NCBI RefSeq assembly: GCF_017526105.1
Contig: NZ_CP071839.1
Span: forward strand, 1,732,501 to 1,796,500
Source: Streptomyces cyanogenus
Lineage (GTDB): Bacteria; Actinomycetota; Actinomycetes; Streptomycetales; Streptomycetaceae
Length of the DNA stretch: 64,000 bases
Direction: 5' to 3'
Positions 19,540-31,003 of the stretch are shown piece after piece. The notes below the pieces were generated by a model. The model saw only the letters and a list, made by a program, of their open reading frames with translations, did not search any database and was not told where the DNA came from. A program made the position numbers and the translations under genes. Within the stretch, counting starts at the first letter, position 1. Every line of letters begins with the position of its first letter.

Positions 19540-22352
19540 CGACCGTCCCCCTTAGTCGTTCCTTGTGCTGTGCCGTTGCGGGCCCCGTCGCCCTCGGCGT
19601 TCTCCTCGCGGCCGCGCTGCCAGCCGCGCTGGAGCGAGGCCATCCGGCTGCGGACCTCCTCGGCATCACGGTCGGCGGGCGGCTCTCCCCGTCCGGCGCG
19701 CCGGTCGGTGTCCTGCTTGAGCTGGGGAGCCAGGTTCGCCTGGCGTACCCGCCGGGGCAGCGGACCGGCGCCCGGTGCGGGGGCCGCGTCACCGGTGGGT
19801 GCGGTGGTGCCGCCGCGGGGCGGTGCCGTGTCCGCCGGGCCGGCGGTGCCGGGTCCCCCGGGTCGGGTGCGCCGGGGCAGTGCCGGGGTTCCGGGCGTCG
19901 CGTCGGCACCCTCGGCCGGGGGCGCGGTGCGGTCCTCGGCCCGGTCGGTGACTCCGGTGCGCCGCCGGGAGGCGCTCCCCCGGCGGCGGGCGGGCAGCGG
20001 GGCCAGTGCGCCCGTCTCGGAGCGGCGCGGTCCAGCGGAGGGCCCGGGGTCCGGTTCCTCGCGGCGGGAGCGCTGGTCGCTGACGGGCTTGCCGTGCGAG
20101 CTGACCAGCTTGGGGGGCTGCCGCCGTGGCAGGGGTACGGGTCCGCGGTCACCGGTCTCGTCGCGCGGCAGCCGGTCGGCCGACCCGGTGGCCTCCTGCT
20201 CGTGGTCCTCCGCGTGGGGCCGGCGGGGGCGGAACAGGCCGCCGCGCTCGCTGTCCTCGTCCGGGAGGGCGCCGGGGAAGTCGTCCAGAGCGTCGAGATC
20301 GACGGGTGCCTCCAGTTCGACAGGGCCGTCCAGCAGGGAGGTGGGCAGGCCCGGCAGCTGCAGCGGGGCCTGGGACCGCCCGCCGGCACGGCCCGCGGCC
20401 TCGATCCCCTTCGCCGGGCGGTCCCGGTCGAGCCGGAAGCCGATGCCGTTGGTGTCCGGGACGTCGTCGGTCAGCAGCGCGTCGGGGATGAACACCACCG
20501 CGGTGGTGCCGCCGTACGGCGACGGCTGGAGGGAGACCCGGACGTTCTGGCGCTGGGCGAGGCGGCTGACCACGAACAGGCCGAGCCGGTCGGTGTCGGA
20601 GAGTTCGAACTCGGGGGTTTCGGCGAGGCGCAGATTGGCGTCCAGGAGCGCTTCGGCCGTCATGCCGAGACCCCGGTCGTGGATCTCCAGGGTGAAGCCG
20701 TTGGCGACGCGCTCGCCGAGGACCTGGACGGCGGTGTGCGGCGGCGAGAAGACGGTGGCGTTCTCCAGGAGTTCGGCCACGAGATGGGTGAGGTCGGCGA
20801 CGGCGGGCCCGGTGACCGCGACCCGCGGCAGACGCCGGACCTCGATGCGCTCGTAGTCCTCCACCTCGGCGACGGCGGCACGGACGACGTCCATCAGCTG
20901 CACGGGCCGGCGCCACTGCCGGGAGGGGGCGGCGCCGGAGAGGATCACCAGACCCTCGGCGTGCCGGCGCATGCGGGTGGTGAGGTGGTCCAGGCGGAAC
21001 AGGTCGGCGAGTTCGTCGGTGTCCTCGGTCCGGCGCTCCATGCTGTCCAGCAACGTCAGCTGCTTGTGCAGCAGCACCTGGCTGCGGCGGGCGAGGTTGA
21101 CGAAGACCTCGGAGACGCCGGCCCGCAGCTCGGCCTGCTTGACGGCGGCCTCGACCGCGGCGCGCTGGAGGGTGTTGAGGGCCTGCCCGACCTCGCCGAT
21201 CTCGTTCTTGTCGTACTCCAGGCGCGGCACCTCGGTCTCGACGTCCACCTGTTCTCCCGCGGACAGCCGGCGCATCACGCTCGGCAGCCGGACACCGGAC
21301 GCCTCGTGCGCCTCCAGGCGCAGCTGGCGCAGGTCGCGGATGAGAGCGCGGCCGACCCGGATGGAGAGCACGACGGAGAGCAGCAGCGCGACCAGACCGA
21401 GGACCCCCGCGACGGCCGCCTCCGCGATGACCTCGACGGCGATGGGACGCACGCGGTCCTGGAAGCGGTCGCCCACCTGGTCGTCCAGGGTGCCCAGCTC
21501 CTTCAGGACGGACGCCGCGGCGGAGTCCCAGCTCTGTGCGGTGACACCGCGGGGGGTGCCCGACTCCCATGAGACGACGGAGCGTTCGGCCACCCGCAGC
21601 GGGGCCGTGGTGGCGTTCTTCCAGAAGCGGTCGTAGCGTTCGCGCTCCGCTGCGGGCAGCAGGGGCAGGCTGATGTCGTACAGCAGGGTGCGCTGGGCGA
21701 CGAGGTCGGAGATCTCGCGGGTCTCCTCGCGGGTGAGGCGGCCGACGACGAGGGAGGAGCCGAGCAGCGCGTCCTCACGGGAGAGCAGCTCGCGGGCGCG
21801 GGTGATGTTGACCAGGCCGCGGGCCTGCTTGTCGACCTCGACGTCGTCGATGCCGTCGAGGGCCGCAAGGAGCGCGAAGCAGGGGTCGACGAGGTGGTTG
21901 TACTGGTCGAACGCCTGGGCGCGGGTGACGGTGCCCTGCTCGACGCCGCGGCGCAGGGAGTCGAGACCGTCGAGGGCGTCCAGCACGGCGGTCACGTGGT
22001 CGTTGTCGTCCCCGTCCATGCCCGACCGGATGTCGTCGTCCTTCGCGTTCGCGCGGAAGGTGGTGACCGCCCGGTCGGTGGCGGTGCGCGTGCGGTGGAG
22101 TGCCGAGAGGGCCTCGGAGGCCCGCGGGTCGGCGAGGTAGACGAGGGTCTGCCGGCGCTCCTGCTGCAGGACGCGGGCGGTATCCTCGGCGGGGTAGCCG
22201 ATGTCCTGGACCACGTCGGTCACGCGGAACAGCCGGGCGACCTCGCGCCCCGTGAGCACTGTGGCGAAGCCCCAGACAGCGGTCAGGGACACCAGCGGCA
22301 CGAGAAGCAGCGCCACGATCTTCCGGCGGATCGACTTCCCGCGAAAGCGCAT
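19536..22352 (-). CDS. cvnA: Conservon sensor histidine kinase-like protein CvnA
   Basis: A 938-residue membrane sensor. A first membrane segment lies at about residues 12-32, then a nitrate/nitrite-sensing-type (NIT) helical extracytoplasmic domain. A second membrane segment follows at about 310-335, then a HAMP-like linker and a GHKL ATPase domain with an N box (HLVAELLENATVFSPP), a G1 box (DRGLGM) and DTDRLGLFVVSRLAQR. A classical H box with phosphoacceptor His is not obvious, as in other CvnA proteins, so it may signal through its partners rather than by phosphotransfer. The last 250 residues are Pro/Arg-rich and probably disordered. The ATG at 22352 follows GGGGGAGG. It heads the cvnABC-oxoprolinase-cvnD operon. 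Confidence 0.93.
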   Translation of the reverse strand: MRFRGKSIRRKIVALLLVPLVSLTAVWGFATVLTGREVARLFRVTDVVQDIGYPAEDTARVLQQERRQTLVYLADPRASEALSALHRTRTATDRAVTTFRANAKDDDIRSGMDGDDNDHVTAVLDALDGLDSLRRGVEQGTVTRAQAFDQYNHLVDPCFALLAALDGIDDVEVDKQARGLVNITRARELLSREDALLGSSLVVGRLTREETREISDLVAQRTLLYDISLPLLPAAERERYDRFWKNATTAPLRVAERSVVSWESGTPRGVTAQSWDSAAASVLKELGTLDDQVGDRFQDRVRPIAVEVIAEAAVAGVLGLVALLLSVVLSIRVGRALIRDLRQLRLEAHEASGVRLPSVMRRLSAGEQVDVETEVPRLEYDKNEIGEVGQALNTLQRAAVEAAVKQAELRAGVSEVFVNLARRSQVLLHKQLTLLDSMERRTEDTDELADLFRLDHLTTRMRRHAEGLVILSGAAPSRQWRRPVQLMDVVRAAVAEVEDYERIEVRRLPRVAVTGPAVADLTHLVAELLENATVFSPPHTAVQVLGERVANGFTLEIHDRGLGMTAEALLDANLRLAETPEFELSDTDRLGLFVVSRLAQRQNVRVSLQPSPYGGTTAVVFIPDALLTDDVPDTNGIGFRLDRDRPAKGIEAAGRAGGRSQAPLQLPGLPTSLLDGPVELEAPVDLDALDDFPGALPDEDSERGGLFRPRRPHAEDHEQEATGSADRLPRDETGDRGPVPLPRRQPPKLVSSHGKPVSDQRSRREEPDPGPSAGPRRSETGALAPLPARRRGSASRRRTGVTDRAEDRTAPPAEGADATPGTPALPRRTRPGGPGTAGPADTAPPRGGTTAPTGDAAPAPGAGPLPRRVRQANLAPQLKQDTDRRAGRGEPPADRDAEEVRSRMASLQRGWQRGREENAEGDGARNGTAQGTTKGDGR

Positions 22353-22769
22353 GGCCTCCCCCAGCTCGACCCCCGCCGGCCGGGGGTGCTCGTGTCCGTC
22401 TACAAACGGCGCGAGCCTACTACCGCCCCACAGTTAACTCGAAGACATGTCCGGAGGATGAACTTCCGTTCCGGCGGCGAGACATGGCGAGTTGTCCGGG
22501 CATTGCGGGAGATTGCCACCGCGATACGGAGACCCTCCCCCGGCCCGAGGGCGCCCTCACAGACATCGGTTGGCTGGAAATTTTCGTCGGTTGGGAATCT
22601 TTGCCGGTTCTCGTGCGTCCTTCTCTATGGGAAATGGGGGCGGAATGGGCCACAGGAGCCGTATCCCGCACCCCGGCGGCGTAAAACTGCGCAAGCCGGG
22701 CAGCCACTGGGGAGTCGGGGTCTTCGGATGCCGGGGGCGAGCGGTCTGCTGGCGGTGGGGAGTGACACG
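22353..22769. other. Divergent intergenic region between cvnA and a membrane protein gene (417 bp)
   Basis: No credible ORF. On the minus strand, TTCGAG and TAGGCT 18 bp apart (around 22405-22440) could form a promoter for cvnA, but this is weak. The part nearer 22500-22760 is slightly lower in GC than its surroundings. I see no repeat or palindrome of note. Confidence 0.3.
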
Positions 22770-23306
22770 GTGATGGGCACGGCGGAGCGGCGCAAGGCGC
22801 CCGAGGAGAGCGTGGCGGAACGCTCGCATGCGGGGCGGGGCCGGAAGGCGCCGGATCACGACGTCCCGGTGCCCGAGCGGGCGGGGGTGTCCGTCAGGGA
22901 CGAACAGCGGCAGGGGTACCGGCCGTTGTGGGTGGAGGAGCCCGCGCGACGGCATCCGATGCCCGATCCGGTGCGTACGGCGGCGGTGCGGGCGCTCCTC
23001 GTCATAGCGGTGACGCTGATTCAGGCGATGGTCGCGTTCCTGTGCACGCTGGCCGGGTCGTGGCTGGCGTTCCCCATGGTGATCAGCAGTGTGGCGAGCA
23101 CGGTGGCGGCCACCTGGGCCGTGGTCGACGTGTGGGTGACCCGCCAGGTCTGGAGCCAGCGGTACGGCGTGGTCTCGGAGCCGAGCAGCACGGCCCGGGC
23201 CCTGCGGCGGGAGCGGCGGGCCCGCCGGTACGAGGAGCGGGCCCGCCTGCGGGAACAGGAGCGGATACGCCGCAGGGGCGGCGCCGGACAGCTGTCGCAC
23301 TCCTGA
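22770..23306 (+). CDS. Small membrane protein with two transmembrane segments, unknown function
   Basis: A 178-residue protein. The N-terminal 70 residues are charged and probably cytoplasmic. Two hydrophobic helices follow (about 73-95 beginning VRALLVIAVTLIQ, and about 99-121 beginning LAFPMVISSVAS). The tail is very basic and Arg/Glu-rich (RRERRARRYEERARLREQER) and may be a helical, nucleic-acid- or lipid-facing segment. Start chosen at GTG 22770 because GGGGAG lies 7 nt upstream; the adjacent ATG at 22773 is equally possible. It stands alone, divergent from cvnA. I do not recognise a family. Confidence 0.7.
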   Translation: MMGTAERRKAPEESVAERSHAGRGRKAPDHDVPVPERAGVSVRDEQRQGYRPLWVEEPARRHPMPDPVRTAAVRALLVIAVTLIQAMVAFLCTLAGSWLAFPMVISSVASTVAATWAVVDVWVTRQVWSQRYGVVSEPSSTARALRRERRARRYEERARLREQERIRRRGGAGQLSHS

Positions 23307-23736
23307 CCCGGCGGACAACTGCCGCGGCACGGCCCCGGCGGACGGCGCTCGGACCGCCGGGACGCCCGCCCAGGCCGTAGGGATCCGGATCGCGAGGAAT
23401 CCAGGCTGCCGGGACGTCCGGGCACAGAGGGGCCAGGAGCCGGACTGTTCGGGGGCGAGGTCCGCGGGACACAGACCGCAGAGCCAGACTGCCGGGACCC
23501 AGGCCCGCGGGACACAGACCGCCAGACCCAGGTCACCGGGACACAGACGGCCAGGACCCAAGCCATCGGAACTCACACGGCCAGGACCAGACTGCCGGGG
23601 CCCAAGCACGGCCAGGACCAGACTGCCGGGGCCCAAGCCATCGGGATCCGCGCTTCCGCGGCCGGCTCAGCCGGGACCCAGCCGGCACTCGGCCGGGGCG
23701 GCCACGGTGGTCACGGGGGTCGGCCGCGGCGGCCCG
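23307..23736. other. Intergenic region of degenerate CCGGGAC-rich repeats (430 bp)
   Basis: Between a stop at 23306 and the stop of the reductase gene at 23737. Much of 23330-23660 is made of loosely repeated blocks built on GCCGGGAC, GGGACACAGAC and GCCAGGACC, ending in an exact tandem pair (separate entry). Codon usage supports no gene in any frame. Confidence 0.6.
23577..23638. repeat. Exact 31-bp tandem duplication
   Basis: Positions 23577-23607 and 23608-23638 are identical 31-bp copies beginning CACGGCCAGGACCAG. A related half-copy, ACGGCCAGGACCCAAG, lies just upstream near 23548. It is intergenic and probably arose by replication slippage within the degenerate repeat tract. Confidence 0.9.
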
Positions 23737-24939
23737 TCACAGCGCGGCCGGCGCCGCAGCCCGCTCGCCCCGCTCGCCCTCCGCCCGCTGGAGTTCGCGC
23801 CGGGCCCGCATGAAGGCGCGGGGCCGGTCCACTCCGAGCACGGCGACGGTGCGGCCGTCACGTTCGTAGCGGGCGAGGAAGCCGGACTCACCGGGCGCGC
23901 CGTCGTCGGTGATCTCGCCCTCGGTGACCTGGACGGTGTCACCCTCGCGGTACCGGCCCGCGAACTGGATCCGGGAGTCGTACTGGTCGGACCAGAAGTA
24001 CGGCAGCGGGCGGGCGGTCGTGCGGGTGTGGCCGGCGAGCAGGTTCGTCACCGCGACGCGGGGCTGCTCGGTGGCCGAGGTCCAGTGTTCGGTCCGGGCG
24101 CCGCCGACCCGGGCGACGTCTCCGACCGCGACCACCTGGGGCAGGGCGGTCACGCAGCCGTCGTCGCACAGGACGCCGTCGTGCAGAGCGAGGGTCGAAC
24201 CCGCCAGCCAGGCGGTGTTGGGGACGGCGCCGATGCCGACGATCACGAGGTCGGCGGGCAGGGCGCGACCGTCGGTGAGATCGACCCCGGTGACCGCGGT
24301 GGTGCCCCGGAGCCCGGCCACGCCGGTTCCGGTGACCAGTTCCACGCCGCCGCGGCGATGCAGCGCGGCGCACACCGCGGCCATCGGGGCGCCGAGTTGG
24401 GGCACGAGCGGCAGCGGGGCGGCCTCGACCACCGTGACCTCGTGGCCGAGACGGGCACACGAGGAGGCGGTCTCGGCGCCGATGAAGCCGCCGCCGATGA
24501 CGACGACCCGGCGGGGCCCCCGGCTGAGGTCGGCGCGCAGGGCGCGGGCGTCGTCCAGGGTGCGCAGGGTGTGGATGCCGGCGGGGCTGTCGCCGGGCAG
24601 CCGGCGGGCGGCGGCACCGGTGGCGATGACGACGCCGTCGGTGGAGACCGTACGGCCGTCGTCGAGGACGACCGTGCGGCCACGGGTGTCGAGCCCGCGG
24701 GCGCGGACTCCGAGCAGCCACTCGGCGTCGAGTCCGGCGGTCTCGTCGGCGTCGGTGAGGGCCAGCCGGCTCTCGTCCGCGCGGCCGGTGAGGAAGTCCT
24801 TGGAGAGAGGAGGGCGGTCATAGGGGTGGTGGGGTTCCTCGCCGACGATCACCAGTCGTCCGTCGAAGCCCTGGGCGCGCAGTTCCCGGGCGGCGTGGAG
24901 CCCGGCGAGGGAGGCGCCGACGATGGTCACGGTCCTCAT
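23737..24939 (-). CDS. FAD-dependent NAD(P)H:ferredoxin reductase
   Basis: A 400-residue two-dinucleotide-fold reductase of the type that feeds Rieske oxygenases and P450s through ferredoxin. The FAD motif is TIVGASLAGLHAARELRAQG. PYDRPPLSKDFLTG is the diagnostic segment of ferredoxin reductases of the BphA4/PdR group. The NAD(P) motif is VVVIGGGFIGAETASS. The second FAD-binding segment is VVAVGDVARVGG. It lies 106 bp downstream of a Rieske ferredoxin gene on the same strand, so the pair probably forms one electron-transfer chain. The nearby partner oxygenase is the glycine betaine-type Rieske oxygenase on the opposite strand (inference). Confidence 0.92.
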   Translation of the reverse strand: MRTVTIVGASLAGLHAARELRAQGFDGRLVIVGEEPHHPYDRPPLSKDFLTGRADESRLALTDADETAGLDAEWLLGVRARGLDTRGRTVVLDDGRTVSTDGVVIATGAAARRLPGDSPAGIHTLRTLDDARALRADLSRGPRRVVVIGGGFIGAETASSCARLGHEVTVVEAAPLPLVPQLGAPMAAVCAALHRRGGVELVTGTGVAGLRGTTAVTGVDLTDGRALPADLVIVGIGAVPNTAWLAGSTLALHDGVLCDDGCVTALPQVVAVGDVARVGGARTEHWTSATEQPRVAVTNLLAGHTRTTARPLPYFWSDQYDSRIQFAGRYREGDTVQVTEGEITDDGAPGESGFLARYERDGRTVAVLGVDRPRAFMRARRELQRAEGERGERAAAPAAL

Positions 24940-25045
24940 ACGGCAGTGCTCCTGGCGTCGGTCGCGGGGCGGTGGGGGCGAGCCGGTGCCGCGGCGGGCG
25001 GGCGGCTGCGGACGGCCGCGGCGGGGTGAAGCCGGCCGGCGGTGG

Positions 25046-25369
25046 TCATGCGGCCGTACCCTCCTCGGCGCCGAGGTGGACGTGGACGACGCCGTCCTCC
25101 ACGGTGACCCGGTGGGTGCGCACGGGGCGGCGGGCCGGCAGGCAGGTCGGTTCGCCGGTGCGCAGGTCGAAGGAGGCCGCGTGCAGCGGGCACTCGACCA
25201 GGCATCCCTCCAGCCAGCCCTCGGAGAGGGAGGCGTCCTGGTGGGTGCAGGTGTCGTCGATGGCGTACAGCTCGCCGTCCTCGGTGCGGAACACGGCGAT
25301 CGGTGGCGTGGTCGCGATGCGGACGGATTCCCCCGCGGGGAGGTCTTCGAGGCGGCAGACGGGAATCAC
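25046..25369 (-). CDS. Small Rieske [2Fe-2S] ferredoxin
   Basis: A 107-residue Rieske ferredoxin. The cluster ligands are in CTHQDASLSEG (Cys-X-His) and CPLHAASFD (Cys-X2-His), 17-18 residues apart, the standard spacing for oxygenase ferredoxins. Start taken at GTG 25369, preceded by GAGAGGGGGG; upstream in-frame codons encode only low-complexity sequence. The length matches stand-alone oxygenase ferredoxins. It is followed by the reductase gene and is divergent from the IclR regulator. Likely role: shuttle electrons from the reductase to a Rieske oxygenase, plausibly the glycine betaine monooxygenase encoded 7 kb away in the same island. Confidence 0.9.
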   Translation of the reverse strand: MIPVCRLEDLPAGESVRIATTPPIAVFRTEDGELYAIDDTCTHQDASLSEGWLEGCLVECPLHAASFDLRTGEPTCLPARRPVRTHRVTVEDGVVHVHLGAEEGTAA

Positions 25370-25669
25370 GGGCCCCCCTCTCGGTCCGGGACACTCGGTC
25401 CGGGACCTGCTCGATGCAGGCGTCAGGGTGCTGCCGGGAGCCCGGACCCACGTCGGTCCGGCCCGGCGATGCGGCAAGGGAGTGGTGGACCGTCATCGGT
25501 CCGGGTGGTCCGGCACCCTTCCGGGATCCGGACGCTTCGGTAACATGATGTTTCGCATGGCGCACGATCTAGCGCTATGCGCAACAGAATCCGGGCGGGA
25601 CGACCGTCGCGTCAAGGGCTTCCCGCAGATGCGGCCCGAACCGGGCCGACAGGTGGTGAGAGTTGAGCC
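25370..25669. promoter_or_regulatory. Divergent control region between Rieske ferredoxin and iclR genes
   Basis: A 300-bp region without an ORF of its own. It must carry outward promoters for the ferredoxin/reductase pair and for the IclR gene. The side nearer the regulator holds an inverted repeat that shares an 11-bp core with the promoter of the choline operon (separate entry). Confidence 0.5.
25550..25587. promoter_or_regulatory. Candidate IclR operator (autoregulatory)
   Basis: GTTTCGCAT (25550-25558) and ATGCGCAAC (25577-25585) form a 9-bp inverted repeat with one mismatch and an 18-bp spacer. The right arm extends to ATGCGCAACAG, found exactly again at 26753-26763 before the choline operon. 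It sits about 85-120 bp upstream of the regulator's start. Confidence 0.5.
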
Positions 25670-26509
25670 ATGACCCGCACGCAGAAGCAGTCTGACCGCA
25701 GCGAGGAGACCACGGAGAACCCAGGGGCCCCGGAGAGGCAGAGCGGCCGCGGCGCGGCCGGCGCGGTGCAGTCGGTGGACCGCGCCGTGAGCGTGCTGGA
25801 GATCCTCGCCCGGCACGGCGAGGCGGGCGTCACCGAGATCGCCGAGGAGCTGGACGTGCACAAGTCCACGGCGTTCCGGCTGCTCGGCGTCCTAGAGAAC
25901 CGCGGCCTGGTGGCCCAGGCCAAGGACCGCGGGAAGTACTACCTGGGGGCCGGCGTACTGCGTCTGGCGGGGGCGGCGGCAGTGCGTCTCGACATCTCCC
26001 AGGAGGGCGTCCCGGTCTGCCGGGAGGTCGCCGACGAGCTGGGCGAGACGGTCAACATCGCCGTGCTCGACGACGACGCGGCGGTCAACATCATGCAGGC
26101 CCGCGGCACCGCGTCCGTGACCGCGCAGAACTGGCTGGGCAGACGCACCCCGCTGCACGCCACCTCCAGCGGCAAGGTGCTGCTCGCGCACCTGCCGCCG
26201 ACCCTGCGCGAGGGCCTGCTGGCACGGCCGCTGCCGCGGTTCACGGACCGTACGATCACCGGCGCGGCGATGCTGCGCGCCGAGCTGGAGGCCGTGGTCG
26301 GGCAGGGCTACGGCGTCACGATCGAGGAGCTGGAGCTGGGGCTCGCGGCCGTCGCGGCACCGGTGCGCGCGCACGACGGCAAGGTGATCGCGGCGATCAG
26401 CGTCTCCGGACCGGTGTACCGGCTCAACGCGGACCGCCTCCCGGAGGTGGCCAAACGCACGGTCGCCGCGGGTGCCGAACTGTCCCGGCGGATGGGGTAC
26501 GGCTTCTGA
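25670..26509 (+). CDS. IclR-family transcriptional regulator
   Basis: A 279-residue regulator. After a charged leader, the winged helix-turn-helix spans about residues 40-100 (AVSVLEILARHGEAGVTEI, then EELDVHKSTAFRLLGVLENR). The C-terminal IclR effector domain follows, with WLGRRTPLHATSSGKVLLAH and the terminal IAAISVSGPVYRL. IclR proteins usually repress a neighbouring catabolic operon and release it on ligand binding. Its gene lies directly upstream of, and reads into, the choline/betaine operon, which makes it the likely local regulator. A hairpin terminator follows it, so the operon has its own promoter. Confidence 0.93.
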   Translation: MTRTQKQSDRSEETTENPGAPERQSGRGAAGAVQSVDRAVSVLEILARHGEAGVTEIAEELDVHKSTAFRLLGVLENRGLVAQAKDRGKYYLGAGVLRLAGAAAVRLDISQEGVPVCREVADELGETVNIAVLDDDAAVNIMQARGTASVTAQNWLGRRTPLHATSSGKVLLAHLPPTLREGLLARPLPRFTDRTITGAAMLRAELEAVVGQGYGVTIEELELGLAAVAAPVRAHDGKVIAAISVSGPVYRLNADRLPEVAKRTVAAGAELSRRMGYGF

Positions 26510-26602
26510 CCGAGACCGAGCGCCCGGGCCGGGCGGATCAGGCCGGCCTCCCGCGCACCCGTGATCCGGCAGGGGACACGGCAACCGCACACCGCGACCA
26601 AG

Positions 26603-26634
26603 GGCGCGGGACCGGGACTTCCCGGTCCCGCGCC
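26603..26634 (+). terminator. Hairpin terminator after iclR
   Basis: A perfect 14-bp stem, GGCGCGGGACCGGG and CCCGGTCCCGCGCC, with an ACTT loop, lies 94 bp past the iclR stop. It separates the regulator from the catabolic operon. Confidence 0.75.
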
Positions 26635-26695
26635 GTCGTGTGTCCGAGAGGTTTCGCCCCGCAGATTCCTTTTGCCAAGGGTTAACGCGCACCCC

Positions 26696-26725
26696 TTGAC
26701 GGCCCCGTGACGCCGTTCTCAATAT
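26696..26725 (+). promoter_or_regulatory. Candidate promoter of the choline/betaine operon
   Basis: TTGACG (26696-26701) and CAATAT (26720-26725) are 18 bp apart, resembling -35 and -10 boxes for the vegetative sigma factor. The predicted start would fall at about 26732, just before the repeated IclR-type motif, an arrangement suited to repression. Confidence 0.45.
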
Positions 26726-26732
26726 GTTCCCC

Positions 26733-26763
26733 ATCGCGCAACCCATCGTGCAATGCGCAACAG
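26733..26763 (+). promoter_or_regulatory. Candidate IclR operator of the choline/betaine operon
   Basis: ATCGCGCAAC (26733-26742) and ATGCGCAAC (26753-26761) are direct repeats 20 bp apart. ATGCGCAACAG at 26753-26763 is identical to the motif upstream of iclR. It lies between the candidate promoter and the SD of the first gene. Confidence 0.5.
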
Positions 26764-26777
26764 CAGAGGAGCTTGTC

Positions 26778-27859
26778 GTGCCACACGAGGTCCGTGCCGT
26801 AGTCGCTGTGAAGAAGGGCGCACCCGTGGAGGTGCGGACGATCGTCGTCCCCGATCCGGGGCCCGGTGAGGTGCTCGTCGACGTGCAGGCCTGCGGGGTG
26901 TGCCACACGGATCTCCACTACCGGGAGGGCGCGATCACCGACGACTTCCCGTTCCTGCTCGGCCACGAGGCGGCCGGCACCGTCGAGGCGGTCGGTCCGG
27001 GGGTCACCGATCTCAAGCCCGGCGACTACGTCGTCCTGGCCTGGCGGGCGCCGTGCGGCAGCTGCCGTTCCTGCCGCCGCGGCCGGCCCTGGTACTGCTT
27101 CGACTCCCGCAACGCCACCCAGCCCATGACGCTGCTGGACGGCACCCCGCTCAGCAACGCGCTCGGCATCGGCGCGTTCGCCGAGAAGACGCTGGTGGCG
27201 GCGGGCCAGGCGGTCAGGATCGACCCCGCCGCCCGGCCCGAGGCGGCCGGTCTCATCGGCTGCGGGGTGATGGCGGGCTACGGCGCGGCGGTCAACACGG
27301 GCAACGTCGGCCGGGGCGACTCGGTCGCCGTCATCGGCTGCGGCGGCGTCGGCAACGCGGCCATCGCGGGCGCCTGTCTGAACGGCGCCATGAAGGTGAT
27401 CGCCGTCGACATCGACGACCGGAAACTGGACCAGGCGGAGAAGTTCGGTGCCACGCACACCGTCAACTCGCGGGGCACCGACCCCGTCGAGGCGGTCCGG
27501 GAGCTGACCGACGGCCACGGCGTGGACATCGCGATCGACGCGGTGGGCCGCCCCGAAACCTTCCTGCAGGCCTTCCACATGCGCGACCACGCGGGGCTGC
27601 TGGTCCAGGTCGGCGTCCCCGCCCCGGAGATGAAGGTGGAACTCCCGCTGATCGACGTCTTCTCGCGCGGCGGCGCCATCAAGTCCTCCTGGTACGGCGA
27701 CTGTCTGCCGAGCCGGGACTTCCCGTTCCTGATCGACCAGTACCTCTACGGCCTGCTCGACCTCAACGCGTTCGTGTCCGAGACGATCGCCCTGGACCAG
27801 GTGGAGGAGGCGTTCGGCAAGATGCACCGCGGTGAGGTACTGCGCTCGGTGGTGGTCCT

Positions 27860-27863
<4 letters not shown>
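26778..27863 (+). CDS. S-(hydroxymethyl)mycothiol dehydrogenase (mycothiol-dependent formaldehyde dehydrogenase)
   Basis: A 361-residue zinc alcohol dehydrogenase that oxidises the formaldehyde-mycothiol adduct with NAD+. Catalytic zinc ligands lie in [10 protein letters not shown] and GHEAAG. The structural zinc loop is [15 protein letters not shown]. The cofactor motif is [13 protein letters not shown]. The length matches actinobacterial mycothiol-dependent enzymes. Start at GTG 26778 (MPHEVRAVV) is chosen because AGAGGAG lies 6 nt upstream. It is the first gene of the operon. Formaldehyde released by the sarcosine oxidase and Rieske demethylation steps downstream is its evident substrate. 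The MBL gene follows with a 4-bp overlap. Confidence 0.93.
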
Positions 27864-30993
<3,130 letters not shown>

Positions 30994-31003
30994 GAGGCGC
31001 CCC

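Noticed and set aside
23577..23638. Possible CRISPR array
   Set aside because: The 31-bp copies are directly abutting with no spacers, there are only two, and no cas gene is present.
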